From: Anaerolineae bacterium
Lineage (GTDB): Bacteria > Chloroflexota > Anaerolineae > Anaerolineales > UBA11858
Assembly (NCBI GenBank): GCA_003694235.1
Contig: RFKO01000074.1
Coordinates: 1-8,415, forward strand
Reading direction: 5' to 3'
Length of the DNA: 8,415 nucleotides
Below, one piece after another: positions 5,291 through 8,415 of the stretch; within the stretch, counting starts at the first letter, position 1, and each line of letters begins with the position of its first letter. A program made the translations under genes and the position numbers. The notes beneath the pieces were generated by a model. The model did no database searches and was not told where the DNA came from. It saw nothing but the letters and a program-made list of their open reading frames with translations.

Positions 5291-5857
5291 ATGAACAGGT
5301 TAAAACGCTGGGTGTTCAATTTGTGGTATTGGGGCTCGCCGCCCTGGGATACCGGTGTCAGTCCGCCGGAATTGTTGCAGTTTCTGGCGCAGCATCCGCC
5401 GGGGCGCGCACTCGATCTGGGATGTGGCACCGGTACGAACGTCATCACGCTGGCGCAGCACGGCTGGGAGGCGGTTGGGGTGGATTTTGCCCCGCGCGCC
5501 ATCCGCCGGGCGCGCCGCAAAGCGCGGGCGGCCGGTGTGCAGGCGGAATTTTATGTGGATGACGTTACCCGCTTGCGGCAGGTGACGCCCCCCTTTGATC
5601 TTGTGCTCGATATCGGATGCTATCATGGCCTGAGTGAGGAGGAACAGGAACGCTATCTGGCCCGCCTGCTGGAGGTGCTCGCACCGGCCGGTCACTTCCT
5701 GCTGTACGTTTTCTTCCGCCCGCAGGAGCAATCCCCGCGGCCAGGCGTGGTGGAAGCTGATCTGGCGCGTCTGGAAAAGGGCTTGCAACGTGTGTGGCGG
5801 CAGGATGGCCGCCAGGGGGATCGTCCCGCCGCCTGGTTGTTGTTGCGCAAGCCATGA
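5291..5857 (+). CDS. Class I SAM-dependent methyltransferase
   Basis: From the ATG this is a 188-residue single-domain methyltransferase. Motif I LDLGCGTG (41-48) binds S-adenosylmethionine. Asp65 in GVDFAP is the ribose-binding acidic residue, Asp90-Asp91 mark the adenine-binding loop, and FDLVLDIGCYH (102-112) is motif IV-like. The N-terminal PPWDTGVSPPEL (17-28) is typical of small TehB/thiopurine-methyltransferase-like proteins acting on small molecules. The length is near the minimum for the fold. A TTG at 5282 in the same frame would add three residues, but it lies within the candidate -10 element and has no ribosome site, so the ATG is preferred. The stop overlaps the next gene's start (ATGA), so the two are translated together. 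The substrate is unknown. Confidence 0.88.
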   Translation: MNRLKRWVFNLWYWGSPPWDTGVSPPELLQFLAQHPPGRALDLGCGTGTNVITLAQHGWEAVGVDFAPRAIRRARRKARAAGVQAEFYVDDVTRLRQVTPPFDLVLDIGCYHGLSEEEQERYLARLLEVLAPAGHFLLYVFFRPQEQSPRPGVVEADLARLEKGLQRVWRQDGRQGDRPAAWLLLRKP

Positions 5858-6774
5858 GGGTGTTGTTTCTCTTTCTCGATGGGGTGGGATTAGGGCCATC
5901 GGACGCAGAAAGCAATCCGTTCGCCCGCACCGCCCTGCCCAACCTGGAGAGGCTGTTGGGAGGCAGGCGACTGACGTTCGAGGCTGCCGGCGTTGAGACC
6001 GCGATCTCCTGCTTGCTGGCGCTGGATGCCGGCCTGGGTGTGGATGGCTTGCCTCAGTCGGCCACCGGTCAGGCGACCCTGCTCACCGGGAAGAACATTC
6101 CGCGACTGGTTGGGGAACACTTTGGCCCCAAACCCAATGCGCGCGTGCGCCAGGCGTTGCAGGCCGGTAATCTTTTCTCCTGGCTGCGGGGAAGAGGGCG
6201 CACTGCCGCTTTGCTCAATGCATACCCGGAAGCGTATTTTCGTCATCTGAATTCCGGGCGCCGTCTGCCGGGAGCGGTGGCGATGGCGGCGCGTCTGGCC
6301 GGTCTGGAGCTGATGACCGCCGAAGACCTGTTTGCCGGCCGGGCGCTCTCGGCGGATTTCACCGGCAAAGGGTGGCGAGAGCGATTGGGGTATGCGCAGA
6401 CGCCGCTGTTTTCTTTTGACCAGGCCGGTCGGCAGCTGGCCGCCCTGGCGCAAAGGTATGATTTCTCGTTGTTCGAATTCTGGATCAGCGACGTGCTGGG
6501 GCATCGTCAGGATATGGACGAGGCGGTTGCCTGGTTGCGCCGCCTGGATCAGGTGTTGGGCGGGCTTCTGGCCGCTTGGAATGTGGAACGGGATGTGATC
6601 TTGATCACCTCCGATCACGGCAACCTGGAGGATTTGAGCAGCCGCCGCCACACGGCGAATCCGGTGCCTGCGCTGATCGTTGGCCCGCCGGGGGCGCGGG
6701 CGTTGGCTGGCCAGCGTTTGCGTTCTTTACAGGATGTCGCTCCCTTGATTCTGGATTGGGTGGAAAACGGTTAA
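5854..6774 (+). CDS. Alkaline-phosphatase-superfamily metalloenzyme (phosphoglycerate mutase-like), function unknown
   Basis: This 306-residue protein has the two-metal core of the metalloenzyme superfamily that includes cofactor-independent phosphoglycerate mutase, phosphopentomutase and alkaline phosphatase. Visible ligands are Asp9 in LFLDGVGLG, the nucleophile region QSATGQATLLTG (68-79, Ser69 or Thr71), SDVLGHRQD (212-220, Asp213, His217), SDHGNLED (253-260, Asp254, His255) and His266. At about 300 residues it is much shorter than phosphoglycerate mutase (about 500), so it is neither that enzyme nor clearly phosphopentomutase. A phosphohydrolase or phosphotransferase role is inferred. 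There is no signal peptide; hydrophobic VLFLFLDG is the first core strand. The start at 5854 is chosen because homologous sequence begins at MRVLFLFLDG; a GTG at 5794 would add 20 unrelated residues overlapping the methyltransferase. It is coupled to that gene by ATGA. Confidence 0.85.
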   Translation: MRVLFLFLDGVGLGPSDAESNPFARTALPNLERLLGGRRLTFEAAGVETAISCLLALDAGLGVDGLPQSATGQATLLTGKNIPRLVGEHFGPKPNARVRQALQAGNLFSWLRGRGRTAALLNAYPEAYFRHLNSGRRLPGAVAMAARLAGLELMTAEDLFAGRALSADFTGKGWRERLGYAQTPLFSFDQAGRQLAALAQRYDFSLFEFWISDVLGHRQDMDEAVAWLRRLDQVLGGLLAAWNVERDVILITSDHGNLEDLSSRRHTANPVPALIVGPPGARALAGQRLRSLQDVAPLILDWVENG

Positions 6775-6779
6775 AACAA

Positions 6780-6805
6780 CCGGCAGCCCGGAGGTGGGCT
6801 GCCGG
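6780..6805 (-). terminator. Intrinsic terminator between convergent genes
   Basis: CCGGCAGCCC (6780-6789) and GGGCTGCCGG (6796-6805) form a perfect 10-bp GC-rich stem with a 6-nt loop. On the minus strand it is followed by TTGTTTT, making a good rho-independent terminator for the acyl-CoA synthetase gene. The plus-strand side has no T-run but could still slow transcription from the metalloenzyme gene, whose stop lies 5 nt before the stem. Confidence 0.8.
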
Positions 6806-6828
6806 TACCTCCGCTGCCAGGCGAGAGC

Positions 6829-8415
6829 CTAGGCGGCGGTCTTCTCTTTGTGCTGGCGCACCAGTTCGCGCCGCAGAATCTTGCCCACCGTGGTCTTGGG
6901 GAGTTCGTCGCGGAACTCGATTTCGGTGGGGACTTTGTAGGCGGCCAGCTGTTCCTTGCAGAAGGCGCGCAGTTCCTCGGCGGTTGCCGTTTCACCGGGT
7001 TTGAGCACTACCCAGGCTTTTACGGTTTCGCCGCGCTTGGGGTCAGGCACGCCGGCCACGCCGACTTCCAGCACTTTGGGGTGCGAGGAAATGACCTCTT
7101 CGACCTCGCGCGGCCATACCTGGAATCCGCCGGGCTTGATCACTTCTTTCTTGCGATCCACGATGTAGAAGTAGCCGTCCTCATCCATGCGGGCGATGTC
7201 GCCAGTGTATAGCCAGCCGTCGCGCAGGGCGTTCTTGGTCTCGGTTGGCATGTTGTGGTAGCCTTTGAACACCTGCGGGCCCTTGATCGCCAGTTCGCCG
7301 ACCTCCCCCGGAGGCAGCACGGTGACTTCATCGTCCAGGCTGACAATACGGGCGTCTACATCGGGCAACGGCAGGCCGATCGAGCCGGTGCGGTTTTCGC
7401 CCAGCAGGGGGTTGCAGTGGGTGGCGGTGGGGGCTTCCGAGAGACCGTAACCCTCGAAGACCTTGCCGCCGGTCAGCGCCTCGAACTTTTCTTTTGTCTC
7501 ACGCATCAGCGGCGCCGAACCGGAGATACAGGCCTTGATCGAGCTGAGGTCATATTTGCCGGCCAGCACATCCGGCCAGTTGTTGATGGCGTTGTACAGC
7601 GTGGGGACGCCGGGGAAGATGGTGCAGCGATACTTTTGCAGGTTATCCAGGTCATCCTTGATGTCGCGAGCGTTGGGCACCATCACCAGCGACGCGCCCG
7701 TCGCCATGCCAAAGTTCATGCCGGCGACCATGCCGTACACATGGTACAACGGAATGGCCATCAACACCACCTCTTTGCCATCCTCTGCGTTGGGCATCCA
7801 GTAGCGGATTTGCAGCGTATTGGCCACCAGGTTGCGGTGCAGGGCGATCGCGCCTTTGGACGTGCCGGTGGTGCCGCCGCTGTATTGGAATACGGCGATG
7901 TCGTCTGGGCCGACTTCGACCTCGGGCTTGTCTTCCGGTTTGAATTTCGCCAGCAGGTCGGGCATCCAGTAATCCCCTTCCTCCAGCTTTACCCGGAAGC
8001 CGCCTTTTTTCTCTTTCAGCAGCGTGAACAGGAAAGCGGTGAGCGGAGGCAAGGTCTCTTTGATGTTGGTGACGATCAGCGTGCGGACGCTGGTCTTCGA
8101 CTGCACCGATTTGACCGTTTTGTAGAAGTTGCTCATCACCACCATCACTTCCACGCCGGCGTCGTTCATCTGGTGTTCAATCTCGCGCGGTGTGTATAGC
8201 GGGTTGGTGGCTACCACGATAGCGCCGATTTTGAGCGCGCCGTAGTAGGCGATCACGAATTGGGGTGTGTTGGGCAAGAAAAGACCGACACGGTCGCCCT
8301 TCTTGACGCCCAGCGAGGCCAGAGCGGCGGCGAAGCGGTCGGTCAATTCGCTCATTTCCTTGTAGGTGATCTTCGCGCCTTTGAAGATGGTGCAAGGCCG
8401 ATCCGGGTATCGGCG
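6829..8415 (-). CDS. fadD: Long-chain fatty acid–CoA ligase (N terminus beyond window)
   Basis: An AMP-forming acyl-CoA synthetase that activates a fatty acid to acyl-AMP and then acyl-CoA, feeding beta-oxidation or lipid synthesis. Numbering from the internal Met at 8355, motifs are: YSGGTTGTSKGA (158-169, ATP-binding loop), PLYHVYGM (202-209), GYGLSEAP (302-309), LYTGD (382-386), VDRKKEVIKPGGFQVWPREVEEV (399-421) and catalytic Lys492 in KTTVGKILRREL. NPLYTPREIEHQMNDAG (51-67) is characteristic of FadD. The frame stays open upstream of that Met to the window edge, encoding RRYPDRPCTIFKGAKITYKE, which matches the family's N-terminal region. The true start is therefore outside the window, and the Met at 8355 is internal. 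Chain-length preference is inferred from family resemblance. Confidence 0.92.
   Translation of the reverse strand, partial: RRYPDRPCTIFKGAKITYKEMSELTDRFAAALASLGVKKGDRVGLFLPNTPQFVIAYYGALKIGAIVVATNPLYTPREIEHQMNDAGVEVMVVMSNFYKTVKSVQSKTSVRTLIVTNIKETLPPLTAFLFTLLKEKKGGFRVKLEEGDYWMPDLLAKFKPEDKPEVEVGPDDIAVFQYSGGTTGTSKGAIALHRNLVANTLQIRYWMPNAEDGKEVVLMAIPLYHVYGMVAGMNFGMATGASLVMVPNARDIKDDLDNLQKYRCTIFPGVPTLYNAINNWPDVLAGKYDLSSIKACISGSAPLMRETKEKFEALTGGKVFEGYGLSEAPTATHCNPLLGENRTGSIGLPLPDVDARIVSLDDEVTVLPPGEVGELAIKGPQVFKGYHNMPTETKNALRDGWLYTGDIARMDEDGYFYIVDRKKEVIKPGGFQVWPREVEEVISSHPKVLEVGVAGVPDPKRGETVKAWVVLKPGETATAEELRAFCKEQLAAYKVPTEIEFRDELPKTTVGKILRRELVRQHKEKTAA

Noticed and set aside
5794..5853. Upstream GTG start for the metalloenzyme gene
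   Set aside because: The 20 extra residues overlap the methyltransferase coding sequence and precede the conserved first strand; the ATG at 5854 with ATGA overlap is far more natural.
7255..8199. Plus-strand frame of 314 codons opposite the acyl-CoA ligase
   Set aside because: Histidine- and glutamine-rich shadow of a gene whose full set of AMP-binding motifs is on the minus strand.
8353..8355. Met at 8355 as the true start of the acyl-CoA ligase
   Set aside because: The frame upstream to 8415 encodes family-like sequence (YPDRPCTIFKGAKITYKE), so the Met is internal and the gene is truncated by the window.

Overview
The window is a gene-dense, GC-rich bacterial chromosomal segment. Two tandem REC–HD-GYP response regulators, a two-gene Hsp20 operon, a zinc-finger-less DnaJ and a FadD-type ligase together fit a Chloroflexota (Anaerolineae-like) genome best. 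That assignment rests on protein style alone, since there is no rRNA or other marker gene. I see no mobile element, CRISPR array, tRNA or phage gene.

Layout. Positions 1-5089 are read entirely on the minus strand, so in transcription order they run from high to low coordinates. First come two response regulators with C-terminal HD-GYP (cyclic-di-GMP phosphodiesterase-type) domains (5089-3084). They overlap by ATGA and end at a clear intrinsic terminator (3044-3077). Next is a heat-shock block: two Hsp20 small heat-shock proteins (2925-2488 and 2474-2070), a perfect 12-bp hairpin (2015-2043), and a DnaJ/CbpA-type co-chaperone (1953-997) with its own extended -10 promoter. Only 1 nt after the DnaJ stop comes a dimethylargininase/arginine-deiminase-fold enzyme (995-33). 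Again 1 nt later a further gene begins (31-1) and runs off the left edge.

A roughly 200-bp divergent intergenic region (5090-5290) holds candidate promoters in both directions and a short CACAGAG-rich element. To its right, on the plus strand, a class I SAM methyltransferase (5291-5857) overlaps by ATGA with an alkaline-phosphatase-superfamily metalloenzyme (5854-6774). These converge on a long-chain acyl-CoA synthetase on the minus strand (6829-8415, truncated at the right edge), separated by a strong hairpin terminator (6780-6805).

How the genes work together. The Hsp20 pair would hold unfolding proteins and the DnaJ would pass clients to a DnaK encoded elsewhere. The guanidino-group enzyme is tied to DnaJ by translational coupling, but its role there is unknown. 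The two HD-GYP regulators would adjust cyclic-di-GMP in response to unseen sensor kinases.

The most notable unexplained structure is in the Hsp20 leader (2926-2997). An 11-bp imperfect inverted repeat can fully pair the Shine-Dalgarno sequence, and a second hairpin sits in its loop. This is the architecture expected of an RNA thermometer.
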